Shown: positions 1 through 6,364 of the stretch, piece by piece | Numbering within the stretch: the stretch's first letter is position 1 | How the letters are laid out: each line of letters starts with the position of its first letter | Origin: a virus | Virus record (IMG/VR): IMGVR_UViG_3300048586_000321 | Coordinates: 1 to 29,756 of that record | Length of the DNA stretch: 29,756 nucleotides | Strand: one strand, 5' to 3' | The notes under the pieces: generated by a model | Seen by the model: only the letters and a program-made list of their open reading frames with translations | Told to the model about the DNA's origin: nothing | Databases searched by the model: none | Position numbers and translations under genes: made by a program

Positions 1-1
1 C

Positions 2-274
2 ACCGGCACCCCCATCGTCGCCGGCAACGCCGGCCGGGTCACCTGGGTCGCGCCCGCCGGGTCCTACGGCAACCTCATCAAGATCGCCCACGCCGGCGGC
101 ATCGAGACCCGCTACGCCCACCAGTCCCGTTTCGCCGCCCGCGTCGGCGCCGAGGTCCGCGCCGGCGACCTCATCGGCTACGTCGGCTCGACCGGCCGCT
201 CGACCGGGCCGCATCTCCACTACGAGGTCCGCATCAACGGCAAGGCCGTCAACCCCGACCCCTACACCGGCTAG
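2..274 (+). CDS. M23 family (LytM-like) peptidase, C-terminal part
   Basis: The gene enters from outside the window; 90 codons are visible, ending in TAG. The reading frame contains the M23 signature: YAHQSRF supplies the HxH-side region and the end has GSTGRSTGPHLHYEV, the glycine-rich turn followed by the HLH zinc-binding motif. M23 enzymes are zinc endopeptidases that cut peptide cross-bridges in peptidoglycan. Its place directly before the baseplate genes suggests it is the C-terminal domain of a tape-measure, hub or spike protein that opens the cell wall during injection, not the lysis enzyme, which is at 3622. The parent protein cannot be told from this fragment. Confidence 0.9.
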   Translation, partial: TGTPIVAGNAGRVTWVAPAGSYGNLIKIAHAGGIETRYAHQSRFAARVGAEVRAGDLIGYVGSTGRSTGPHLHYEVRINGKAVNPDPYTG

Positions 275-281
275 GCCCCGC

Positions 282-608
282 ATGCTCCGCAACGCCACCC
301 TCATCCGCATCGCCCCCGCCGTCGAGCGCGACGGCGCCGCCCGCATCCGCGACCTCGCCGCCTGGGTCTCCTGCCCCGCCATCGCCGGCGACCGCGAGCT
401 CGGCCCGCTCCCGCTCGTCAGCATCCTCGCTCTCATCGACGGTGGCGGCCCCGACGAGGAGCTCACCCCCGAGCTCCTCGCCGGCATCGCCGCCAGCTAC
501 AACGGGCTCCCCATCCTCCTCGCCCCAACCGACGGCCCCGACGGCTGGGCCGTCCTATGGGTCGGGCTCATCACCCCGACCACCTGGGCCATCCCGACGC
601 CGCCGTAG
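282..608 (+). CDS. Small protein of unknown function in the baseplate operon
   Basis: This 108-residue protein begins at an ATG seven bases after the M23 stop. I do not recognise it. It is acidic in the middle (GGGPDEELTPELL) and has a hydrophobic C-terminal half (LPILLAP, WAVLWVGLI) that reads more like a small globular beta fold than a membrane anchor. Codon use matches its neighbours. Lying between the M23 protein and the gp25-like wedge protein, it occupies the slot where baseplate hub or spike components are usually found, so a structural role is a reasonable guess. No motif proves it. Confidence 0.7.
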   Translation: MLRNATLIRIAPAVERDGAARIRDLAAWVSCPAIAGDRELGPLPLVSILALIDGGGPDEELTPELLAGIAASYNGLPILLAPTDGPDGWAVLWVGLITPTTWAIPTPP

Positions 609-618
609 CCCCAGCGGC

Positions 619-624
619 CACAAT
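619..624 (+). promoter_or_regulatory. Possible -10 box for a leaderless transcript
   Basis: CACAAT lies seven bases before the GTG at 632, the same spacing as the stronger TANNNT boxes found before 2849, 21616, 23403, 27540 and 29519. The first base does not fit TANNNT and no -35 is visible, so it is supported mainly by the shared layout. Confidence 0.35.
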
Positions 625-631
625 GGGGCCC

Positions 632-928
632 GTGGCTCGCGTCCTCGCTCACCCCCTCCGGCTCCTGCCCAACGGCTCGCTCGGCACCGTCGAGACCGAC
701 ACCGACGCGCACCACGCCCAAGAGCTCGCCGTCCTCGTGTCCACCCGCCGCGGCGAGCGGCCCCTCGCGCCCACCTTCGGCATCACCGACCCCGCGTTTG
801 CCGGCGTCGACCCCGCCGAGCTCGCCGCACAGGTCGCCGTGTTCGGCCCGCCCGTGACCATCACCGGCGTCACCACCACCTACAACGACACCGGCGACAC
901 CGCCGATGTCCTCGTCACCTTCGACTAG
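632..928 (+). CDS. Baseplate wedge protein, gp25/P2 W-like
   Basis: A 98-residue protein with the features of the gp25-like family: a short N-terminus reading VARVLAHPLRLLPNGS and the conserved central block TRRGERPLAPTFGI, followed by a region rich in aspartate and valine. In T4 gp25 and P2 W this protein forms part of the inner baseplate and triggers sheath assembly, so it implies a contractile tail. An upstream in-frame ATG at 623 would add three residues. I prefer GTG 632 because family members start close to the hydrophobic afPlrl stretch and because a -10-like box sits seven bases upstream, as for other leaderless genes here. The baseplate J gene follows after 14 bases. Confidence 0.85.
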   Translation: MARVLAHPLRLLPNGSLGTVETDTDAHHAQELAVLVSTRRGERPLAPTFGITDPAFAGVDPAELAAQVAVFGPPVTITGVTTTYNDTGDTADVLVTFD

Positions 929-942
929 GGGAGCCCCCGCCG

Positions 943-2085
943 ATGCCATCGCCCGACGTCCGCGACTACGTCGACCTCACCCTCCTCGACGTCACCGCCG
1001 ACGACCTCGCCGCGGCCGCGCTCGCCATCCTCGCCGGCCGGCTCCCCGGCTGGGTCCAACGCGAGGCCGCCACCGAGGTCATGCTCATCGAGGCCAACGC
1101 CGCCATCACCGCCGAGCTCGTCAACGCCATCAACCGCATGCCGGGCGCCGTCCTAGAGACCCTCCTCCGGCTCGTCCCCGGCGTCGAGCGGTCCACCGGC
1201 ACCCCCGCCGTCGGCGACATCACCGTCACCGTCGCCGACGCCCTCGGCACCACCATCCCCGCCGGCTACCGGTTCCGCACCGCCGTCAACGACGAGCCCA
1301 TCGAGCTCGTGCTCGACGAGGACCTCGTCATCGGCTCCGGGTCGACCACCGGGTCGGGCGCCGTCACGGCCGCCGCCGTCGGCGTCCTCGCCAACGGCGT
1401 CGCCGCCGGCACCGCGCTCCTCCCGCTCGACGCCGGGCCCGTGCTCCGCGCCGAGCTCGCCACCGACCTCGCCGGCGGCACCGACCCCGAGGACGGCGCC
1501 ACGTTCCTCGACCGGGCGTCGGCCCGCCTCGGCCGGCTCACCTCGACCCTCGTGCTCCCGCAGCACTTCACCGACCGGGCGCTAGAGGAGCCCGGCGTCT
1601 ACCGGGCCACCACCCTCAACCTCTACGACGCCGACACCGACACCCCCGACACCCCCGGTCACGTCACCGTCGCCGTCGCCGGGCCCGCCGGCGCCGAGCT
1701 CACGTCGGGGGAGCTCATCGACATCGCCGACGCCCTCGCCGCCGAGGCCCTCGCCTCGCTCACCCTCCACATCATCAACGCCACCATCACCGCCGTCGAC
1801 ATCTACGCCGAGGTCGCCGTCGCCCCCGGCAACGACGCCGGCGTCGTCACCGCCGGCGTCGAGGCCGCCCTCACCGCCTACCTCGACCCCGACGCCTGGG
1901 CATGGGCCGCCACCGTCCGCCGCAACGAGCTCATCGCCATCGTCGACGGCGTCGACGGCGTCGACTACGTCGTCGAGCTCTACGACACCGCCCTCGACCC
2001 GTTCGCCGACCTCGTGCTCGGCGGGCCCGCCAACCTCGTCACCGCCGGCGACATCACCGCGAGCACCGAGCCCCCGACGCCATGA
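943..2085 (+). CDS. Baseplate J-like protein
   Basis: This 380-residue protein starts at an ATG preceded by AGGGGAG. It shows the baseplate J layout: a helical N-terminus, a beta region around GTTIPAGYRFRTA, the run of small residues VTAAAVGVLANGVAAGT, and the family signature GGTDPEDGATFLDRASARL near residues 180-200. The C-terminal half (NATITAVDIYAEVAVAPG, then VVTAGVEAALTAYLDP) matches the usual J C-terminal domain. J, with gp25/W and I, builds the wedge of contractile-tail baseplates. The stop TGA overlaps the ATG of the next gene (ATGA), so the two are translationally coupled. Both Leu-Glu pairs are written CTA GAG. Confidence 0.93.
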   Translation: MPSPDVRDYVDLTLLDVTADDLAAAALAILAGRLPGWVQREAATEVMLIEANAAITAELVNAINRMPGAVLETLLRLVPGVERSTGTPAVGDITVTVADALGTTIPAGYRFRTAVNDEPIELVLDEDLVIGSGSTTGSGAVTAAAVGVLANGVAAGTALLPLDAGPVLRAELATDLAGGTDPEDGATFLDRASARLGRLTSTLVLPQHFTDRALEEPGVYRATTLNLYDADTDTPDTPGHVTVAVAGPAGAELTSGELIDIADALAAEALASLTLHIINATITAVDIYAEVAVAPGNDAGVVTAGVEAALTAYLDPDAWAWAATVRRNELIAIVDGVDGVDYVVELYDTALDPFADLVLGGPANLVTAGDITASTEPPTP

Positions 2086-2801
2086 GCGCACCGCCCGACA
2101 TCACCGGCACCGTCCTCGCCCTCCTCGGGCCCTACGCCCCCGACGACCTCACCCCCGGCTCGCCCACGCCCCGAGCCATCGCCGCCTACGAGTCGCTCCC
2201 CGCCGCCCACCGCGCCGCCGACGACGGCACCCTCCTCGCTCTCGTCGTCGCCATCGCCGACCTCACCGGCGGCATCGAGCTCATGGTCGACGCCCTCAAC
2301 TACATCGCCCCCGACGAGGGCGGCCCCGGGCCCGACGTCGTCCCCGGCGGCCGGTCCATCCTCACCGACCTCGACCGGCCGCTATGGGTCCCGTGGCTCG
2401 CCCAGGCCGTCGGCGTCGACCTCGCCGCCGCCGGCATCACCGACGTCTACGGCGACGACGCCCGCGACGCCGTCCGGGCCGCCGTCAACGGGTGGCGGGC
2501 CGGCTCACGCGACGCCATCGCCTCGGCCGCCCGCCGCACCCTCACCGGCGCCCGCACCGTCCGGGTCCGCTCCGGCGTCGGCGTCGATCCGTTCGTCATC
2601 ACCGTCAGCACCGCCGCCGCCGAGACCCCCGACACCGCCGCGCTCCGGGCCGCCGTCGAGGCCGTGCTCCCCGCCGGCCACGCCCTCGACCTCAACAACG
2701 CCGTCGGCTCCTGGGCCGGCATCGAGGAGCTCGCCCCAACCTGGGACGACATCGAGGCGCTCACCAACGACGAGCTCGACGAGCTCTACGTCGCCGAATA
2801 G
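2082..2801 (+). CDS. Tail protein I-like baseplate protein
   Basis: A 239-residue protein coupled to baseplate J by an ATGA overlap. Around residue 100 it has LDRPLWVPWLAQAVGVDL, the W-PWLA block typical of P2 gpI-like proteins, followed by a helical stretch (DARDAVRAAVNGWRAGSRDAI) and a C-terminal beta region ending in the acidic ELDELYVAE. In P2-type phages I follows J and joins the wedge to the tail fibre, and here a fibre-like gene follows too. The family assignment rests on the PWLA block and gene order; overall identity to known I proteins is probably low. Confidence 0.75.
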   Translation: MSAPPDITGTVLALLGPYAPDDLTPGSPTPRAIAAYESLPAAHRAADDGTLLALVVAIADLTGGIELMVDALNYIAPDEGGPGPDVVPGGRSILTDLDRPLWVPWLAQAVGVDLAAAGITDVYGDDARDAVRAAVNGWRAGSRDAIASAARRTLTGARTVRVRSGVGVDPFVITVSTAAAETPDTAALRAAVEAVLPAGHALDLNNAVGSWAGIEELAPTWDDIEALTNDELDELYVAE

Positions 2802-2835
2802 GCAGGCCATCCGCACGGGCCCGGCGCCCGCCGCG

Positions 2836-2841
2836 TACCCT
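2836..2841 (+). promoter_or_regulatory. -10 box of a leaderless promoter before the fibre gene
   Basis: TACCCT is followed by seven bases and then ATG 2849. There is no Shine-Dalgarno sequence in the gap of 47 bases after the tail protein I stop, which fits transcription starting at or next to the A of the ATG. GGCGCCCGCC lies three bases upstream, similar to the element before three other promoters. No clear -35. Confidence 0.6.
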
Positions 2842-2848
2842 CGACCCC

Positions 2849-3619
2849 ATGGCCGTCACGTCCTCCACCCGGCTCGGCATCACCCGATGGTCCGCCGGCA
2901 CCGACCCCTACACCCGCGCCCAGCGCGACGGCAACAACGCCACGCTCGACGACCTCGTCGCCATCGACCGCCAAGGTCTCGCCGCCGGCCGCCCCGCCAC
3001 CGGCACCCGCGGCACCTACCACTACGCCACCGACACCGGCGTCCTCACCCGCGACACCGGCACCGCCTGGGTCACCATCGCCACCCTCGGCACCGACGAG
3101 CGCCTCAAGCTCGGCGCCGCCGCCCGGGCCGGCACCAACCTCCCCGCCACCCCGGCCCGGCTCACCGTCACCGCCGACGGCTCCGGCACCATGCCCATCG
3201 CCGCCCAGGTCGGCGCCGGCTCCGCCGCCACCGACGACGCCATCGCCCTCGTGTCGTCCACCGGCGCCGAGCTCCTCGTCATCGACGCCGACGGCGCCCT
3301 CCGGGCCGGCAACATCGCCGGCGCCGGAGCGATCACCCGCTCGGGCTACGTCACCGTCAACAACCCCGACCCCGCCGCCCGCACCCTCACCATCAACGTC
3401 AACGGGCCCGGTGGGCTCACCGCCGACCTCATCCGGGCCGCCACGCAAGGCACCCGCCGATTCACCGTCGACGCCCTCGGCCGCGTCTACCTCTCGGCCC
3501 TGTCCGACAACGCCGCCCCCGACACCCCGACGGGCGCCGGCGTCCTCTACTGCGACAACGTCGGCCGGCTCCGCTACAAGGGCCCGGGCGGCACCGTCAC
3601 CATCCTCGCGGAGCGTTGA
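2849..3619 (+). CDS. Tail fibre-like protein
   Basis: A 256-residue protein with low-complexity, beta-rich sequence. The N-terminus has the block GTYHYATDTGVLTRDTGTAWVTIATLG, seen in many phage fibre and head-decoration proteins, where a short YxATDTGxL..DTGTAW unit repeats a beta hairpin. The middle is rich in Ala, Gly and Thr, and the end (GAGVLYCDNVGRLRYKGPGGTVTILAE) resembles C-terminal tips of fibre proteins. Position right after tail protein I fits a tail fibre that contacts the host. It is short for a fibre, so it may be one part of a longer assembly or a tail tip protein. It stops three bases before the endolysin start. Confidence 0.6.
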   Translation: MAVTSSTRLGITRWSAGTDPYTRAQRDGNNATLDDLVAIDRQGLAAGRPATGTRGTYHYATDTGVLTRDTGTAWVTIATLGTDERLKLGAAARAGTNLPATPARLTVTADGSGTMPIAAQVGAGSAATDDAIALVSSTGAELLVIDADGALRAGNIAGAGAITRSGYVTVNNPDPAARTLTINVNGPGGLTADLIRAATQGTRRFTVDALGRVYLSALSDNAAPDTPTGAGVLYCDNVGRLRYKGPGGTVTILAER

Positions 3620-3621
3620 CC

Positions 3622-4713
3622 ATGGGCGAGATTCTCCTACCCGGCGCCGAGGTCGACCGCACGGCGTTCACCGGCTCCGGCCCGCACCCGGCCGCCGGCG
3701 TCACCGTGCTCACCCTTCACACCACCGAATCGGGGCCCGGCAGCATCAACGGCGTCGTCGGCACCGTCGAGGCCAAGCGGTCGCAATACAACGTCGTCGC
3801 CGAGCACCGCGCCGCCGCACGAGGCGGCCGGCGCGCGATCCAGTTGGTCGACCTCAACCGCGCCGCCCGGTCCCTCCGCAACACCTCGGCACCCGGCGAG
3901 ACCAACAAGGCCGGCACCGTGCAAGTCTCGCTCATCGGCTACGCCGAGGACCCGGTCGCCGGCACCACCGCCGACGATTGGCGATGGCTCGGCCGCACCG
4001 TCATCGGGCCCATCGCTCGCATCTTCGGCATCCCGCTCGTCGCGCCGCTCGGGTTCCCGCCCTACCCGCCCACCCGGCTCAACCCGCCGCAGTACCTCGG
4101 CCGCGAGCGTTACCGGGTGCTCCCCAACGGCACCCGCGGCGTCGCCGCTCATGCCCATTGGCGCGAGAACAGCCACGGCGACGCCGGCGACCTCGCAAGC
4201 CCCGACCCCCGCCTCGGCGGACGTTCGCCGTGGTCCCTCATCGTCGAGGGCGCCGGCGGCACCACCACCAACCCCACCACCCCGGAGGACCCGCTCATGG
4301 GCATCACCATCGCGCAGATCGAGGCGGCCGCCAGCCGCGCCGCCACCAAGGCCGTCGCGCCGCTCGCCCACGCCGGCAAGGCCGTCGCCGCACGCGACGA
4401 CCGCACCGGCCGCGTCTACGTCGTGTCGGGCGCCGGCAAGTTCCACGCCATCAACCGCGACGTCCTCGCCGGGCTCGCCGTCATGGGCCAGCTTCGCCCC
4501 GTCGACCTCAACCGCATCCCGGTCATCGACGGCGCCAAGTTCCTCGACCCGCTCCCCGACCTCGGCACCATCGACGCCGGCGTCGACGAGCTCGTCGACC
4601 TCGCCGCCGCCCAGGCCGCCGACCTCAACGCCGACCGGCGCACCCTCATCGCGTCCCTTGAGGCGCTCACCGGGCCCGATGCGCTCGCCGTCGACGCCCT
4701 CGACGACAAGTAG
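3622..4713 (+). CDS. Endolysin, N-acetylmuramoyl-L-alanine amidase (Amidase_2)
   Basis: A 363-residue lysin. The first 200 residues form an Amidase_2 (PGRP-like) domain: LTLHTTES carries the first zinc ligand His33, and AHAHWRENSHGDAGDL carries the second cluster with His177 and Asp187, matching the usual GH..-NxHxDPG block. The enzyme cuts the bond between muramic acid and L-alanine in peptidoglycan. A Thr/Pro linker (GGTTTNPTTPEDP) leads to a C-terminal part of about 150 residues, probably for cell-wall binding, though I recognise no repeat in it. ATG 3622 has no strong Shine-Dalgarno box; translation is probably coupled to the fibre gene two bases upstream. Membrane protein genes for lysis follow directly. 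Confidence 0.9.
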   Translation: MGEILLPGAEVDRTAFTGSGPHPAAGVTVLTLHTTESGPGSINGVVGTVEAKRSQYNVVAEHRAAARGGRRAIQLVDLNRAARSLRNTSAPGETNKAGTVQVSLIGYAEDPVAGTTADDWRWLGRTVIGPIARIFGIPLVAPLGFPPYPPTRLNPPQYLGRERYRVLPNGTRGVAAHAHWRENSHGDAGDLASPDPRLGGRSPWSLIVEGAGGTTTNPTTPEDPLMGITIAQIEAAASRAATKAVAPLAHAGKAVAARDDRTGRVYVVSGAGKFHAINRDVLAGLAVMGQLRPVDLNRIPVIDGAKFLDPLPDLGTIDAGVDELVDLAAAQAADLNADRRTLIASLEALTGPDALAVDALDDK

Positions 4714-4728
4714 CCCGGGCGGGCCCGG

Positions 4729-5130
4729 GTGGTCGACCGGCTCATCCTCCCCGCCACCGTCCTCGGCGCCGCCCTCTCGGGCGCCGAGGCGTTCGCCGCG
4801 CTCGTCGTCGCCCAGGCATCGACCGGCGGCACCGACGTCGGCAACATCGCCACCGGAGGCGGCGCCCTGGGGCTCACCGCCGTCCTCGGGTTCATCGCCC
4901 TCAAGCTCTCTCGCGGCGAGCTCGTCGTCCGCGACGCCGCCGCCGTCGAGGCCGCGCTCATCAAGGTCGGCGAGGAGCGCAAGGCGGAGCGCACCGAGGT
5001 CGTCGAGCTCCGCAACGACAACGCCGAGCTCGCACGCGAGGCCATCGCCGAGCTCGCCCTCGCACGCGCCGAGCTCACCCTCACCCGGGCCGAGCTAGCC
5101 CGGCACCGCCACCACGGAGGCACCGCATGA
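4729..5130 (+). CDS. Small membrane protein with coiled coil, holin candidate
   Basis: A 133-residue protein from a GTG start. Two hydrophobic stretches are visible (about residues 5-28, LILPATVLGAALSGAEAFAAL; and 42-60, GGGALGLTAVLGFIAL), followed by a strongly charged helix with heptad-like Leu/Ala spacing to the C-terminus (ELRNDNAELAREAIAELALARAEL). Two N-terminal membrane segments with a charged tail fit class II holins or holin-associated proteins of actinophages, and it lies directly after the endolysin. No Shine-Dalgarno sequence is seen; a CCCGGG-cggg-CCCGGG inverted repeat (4714-4729) lies against the start codon. It overlaps the next gene by ATGA. Confidence 0.75.
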   Translation: MVDRLILPATVLGAALSGAEAFAALVVAQASTGGTDVGNIATGGGALGLTAVLGFIALKLSRGELVVRDAAAVEAALIKVGEERKAERTEVVELRNDNAELAREAIAELALARAELTLTRAELARHRHHGGTA

Positions 5131-5777
5131 CCATCCGAGACCTCGACGTCGCCACCCTCATCGGGCTCCTCGCCGGCGGCGCGCTCCTCGTCATCCTGTT
5201 CGGCAACCACCTCGACCGGCGCGCCACCCGCCAGCGGGCCCGGGCCGCCACCGACGAGCTCCTCGGCGGCGCAACCCCCGAGGCCCATACCCCTCGGGCC
5301 CTCACCGCCGCCGTCATCGCCGCCGCCCTGTTCGGCGCCATCGCCTCCGGGTACGCCATGGCGGGCCGCAACGACACCGCCGAGGCCAACCGCGCCGGCG
5401 CCGCCTCGGCGAACCTCGCCCGATGCCAGGACGCCGTAGCGACCGGGTGGCGGCGCGGCATCGCCGTCCTCATCGTCGGCTACGCCACCGAGCCCGGCGC
5501 CCCCGACGAGCTCCCCGCCGAGCTCGCCGACATCGCCACCGAGCTCGACCTCCCCAACCCCCTCGCCGGCATCCGCGAGGAGGGCCGCCGGCGCATCATC
5601 GCCGCGCTCGCCGACGACGCCCGCCTCGCCGACGTCACCGACCGCATCTGTCCCTACACCCCCGGCGACCCCGACGCCACGCCCGACGAGCCCATCCGCT
5701 CCGCCACCGAGGCGCTAGAGGACGAGCTCGCCGCCGAGGTCGAGGCCACCACCACCACCGCGCCAGGAGGCGACTGA
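5127..5777 (+). CDS. Two-pass membrane protein of the lysis module
   Basis: A 216-residue protein with a membrane segment near the N-terminus (residues 10-27, TLIGLLAGGALLVILFG), a basic stretch (DRRATRQRARA), and a second segment around 60-80 (LTAAVIAAALFGAIASGYAMAG). The long C-terminal part contains two cysteines (ARCQDA and RICPYT) that could pair by a disulfide outside the membrane, and an acidic Thr-rich tail. It could be a second holin, an antiholin or a spanin-like protein; none is proven. ATG overlaps the previous stop (ATGA), preceded by GGAGG. Confidence 0.7.
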   Translation: MTIRDLDVATLIGLLAGGALLVILFGNHLDRRATRQRARAATDELLGGATPEAHTPRALTAAVIAAALFGAIASGYAMAGRNDTAEANRAGAASANLARCQDAVATGWRRGIAVLIVGYATEPGAPDELPAELADIATELDLPNPLAGIREEGRRRIIAALADDARLADVTDRICPYTPGDPDATPDEPIRSATEALEDELAAEVEATTTTAPGGD

Positions 5778-5779
5778 CC

Positions 5780-6193
5780 ATGACCACCCCCAACCCGCCC
5801 ACGGGCGTCCGACCCCGCATCGTCGGGCTCATCCGGGCGCTCCTCATCCTCGCCGCTCTCGGCGCCCTCGGCGCCGTGCTCGCCGCGGTCCAGGCCATCA
5901 CCGGCGCCGACCTCGCCGGCATCGTCCCCGACGAGTACCGGCCGCTCGTGCTCATGGTGCTCGCCATCATCGCCCGGGCCATCGAGGGGCTCATCGACGA
6001 CCTCCGCGGCCAAGCTCCCCAGGCTGGGCCGCTCGGCGGCGCACCGGCCAACCCGCTCACCTACACCGCCGGCGCCCGCCACCTCCGCGGGCTCACCGAC
6101 GTCGACCTCTCCACCCTCAACGCCGAGGAGCGCGCCGCCGCCCTCGACGCCGTCGCCGTCCGCCGGCGCGCCGTCGAGGTCTCGCGCACCTAG
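5780..6193 (+). CDS. Small two-pass membrane protein, holin candidate
   Basis: A 137-residue protein with CGCCAGGAG eleven bases before its ATG. It has two membrane segments (about residues 15-40, LIRALLILAALGALGAVLAAV; and 55-72, PLVLMVLAIIARAIEGLI) separated by a short polar loop with GADLAGIVPDEYRP, a layout common in phage holins, then a mostly polar tail. It is the last gene before a strong hairpin, so it closes the tail-lysis transcription unit. With the two preceding genes it makes three membrane proteins in a row; which is the holin cannot be decided from sequence. Confidence 0.7.
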   Translation: MTTPNPPTGVRPRIVGLIRALLILAALGALGAVLAAVQAITGADLAGIVPDEYRPLVLMVLAIIARAIEGLIDDLRGQAPQAGPLGGAPANPLTYTAGARHLRGLTDVDLSTLNAEERAAALDAVAVRRRAVEVSRT

Positions 6194-6226
6194 CTCGCCC
6201 AGCCGCTCCGGCGGCCGCCGGCGACC

Positions 6227-6290
6227 GACGCCCGCCCGAACACCACGACCGCCCGCCGTGGACGGGGCCGGTGGTCGACGGGCGGGCGTC
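6227..6290 (+). terminator. Large inverted repeat, probable transcription terminator
   Basis: GACGCCCGCCCG (6227-6238) pairs perfectly with CGGGCGGGCGTC (6279-6290), and ACCAC (6242-6246) with GTGGT (6271-6275) continues the stem inside. There is no T tract, as is usual for terminators in very high-GC phages. It lies between the last lysis gene and the promoter of the RecT-like gene, just where termination is expected, and it may work in both directions. Confidence 0.65.
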
Positions 6291-6306
6291 GCCGCGCCCA
6301 CCGTGC

Positions 6307-6312
6307 TACCCT
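6307..6312 (+). promoter_or_regulatory. Extended -10 promoter of the RecT-like gene
   Basis: TACCCT preceded by TGC gives an extended -10 (TGN-TANNNT). No -35 is visible, which extended -10 promoters can do without. The predicted start near 6319 gives a leader of about 45 bases that carries a hairpin and a Shine-Dalgarno box. CCTAGCG between box and hairpin is shared with the 9228 promoter. Confidence 0.65.
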
Positions 6313-6323
6313 GTCCGCCTAGC

Positions 6324-6345
6324 GGGCGCCGATGACGAGGCGCCC
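6324..6345 (+). promoter_or_regulatory. Leader hairpin with GATGACGA loop
   Basis: GGGCGCC (6324-6330) and GGCGCCC (6339-6345) form a 7-bp stem around loop GATGACGA. It is one of five such leader hairpins (others at 9245, 17563, 18610 and 27757) whose stems differ in sequence but keep pairing, and whose loop always holds ATGACG. The right arm ends 19 bases before ATG 6365. Confidence 0.7.
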
Positions 6346-6349
6346 CCAT

Positions 6350-6358
6350 CCCAGGAGG
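6350..6358 (+). repeat. Start-associated CCCCAGGAG box (representative copy)
   Basis: CCCAGGAGG before ATG 6365. Exact CCCCAGGAG copies lie at 9266, 10214, 11435, 12644, 14763, 17590, 18637, 19878, 21881, 22706 and 27782, with close variants at 5761 and 15443, each about 7-15 bases before a start codon. AGGAG is a normal ribosome binding core; the fixed CCCC on its 5' side is not explained by pairing with 16S rRNA. Confidence 0.85.
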
Positions 6359-6364
6359 ACCACC

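Noticed and set aside
442-942. Upstream extension of the baseplate J frame
   Set aside because: Pro/Arg/Ser-rich and overlapping two better genes; ATG 943 has a ribosome binding site and matches the family start.
906-2081. Long open frame running through baseplate J in another phase
   Set aside because: The product is an Arg/His/Pro run typical of the wrong frame in GC-rich DNA; only the part from 2082 onward is real (tail protein I).
4714-4729. CCCGGG-cggg-CCCGGG as a terminator after the endolysin
   Set aside because: The loop is only four bases, there is no tail, and the lysis genes downstream have no promoter of their own, so full termination here is unlikely.
6332-6364. ATG 6332 as the true start of the RecT-like protein
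   Set aside because: It lies in the loop of a conserved hairpin without ribosome binding site, while ATG 6365 has CCCAGGAGG at the right distance.
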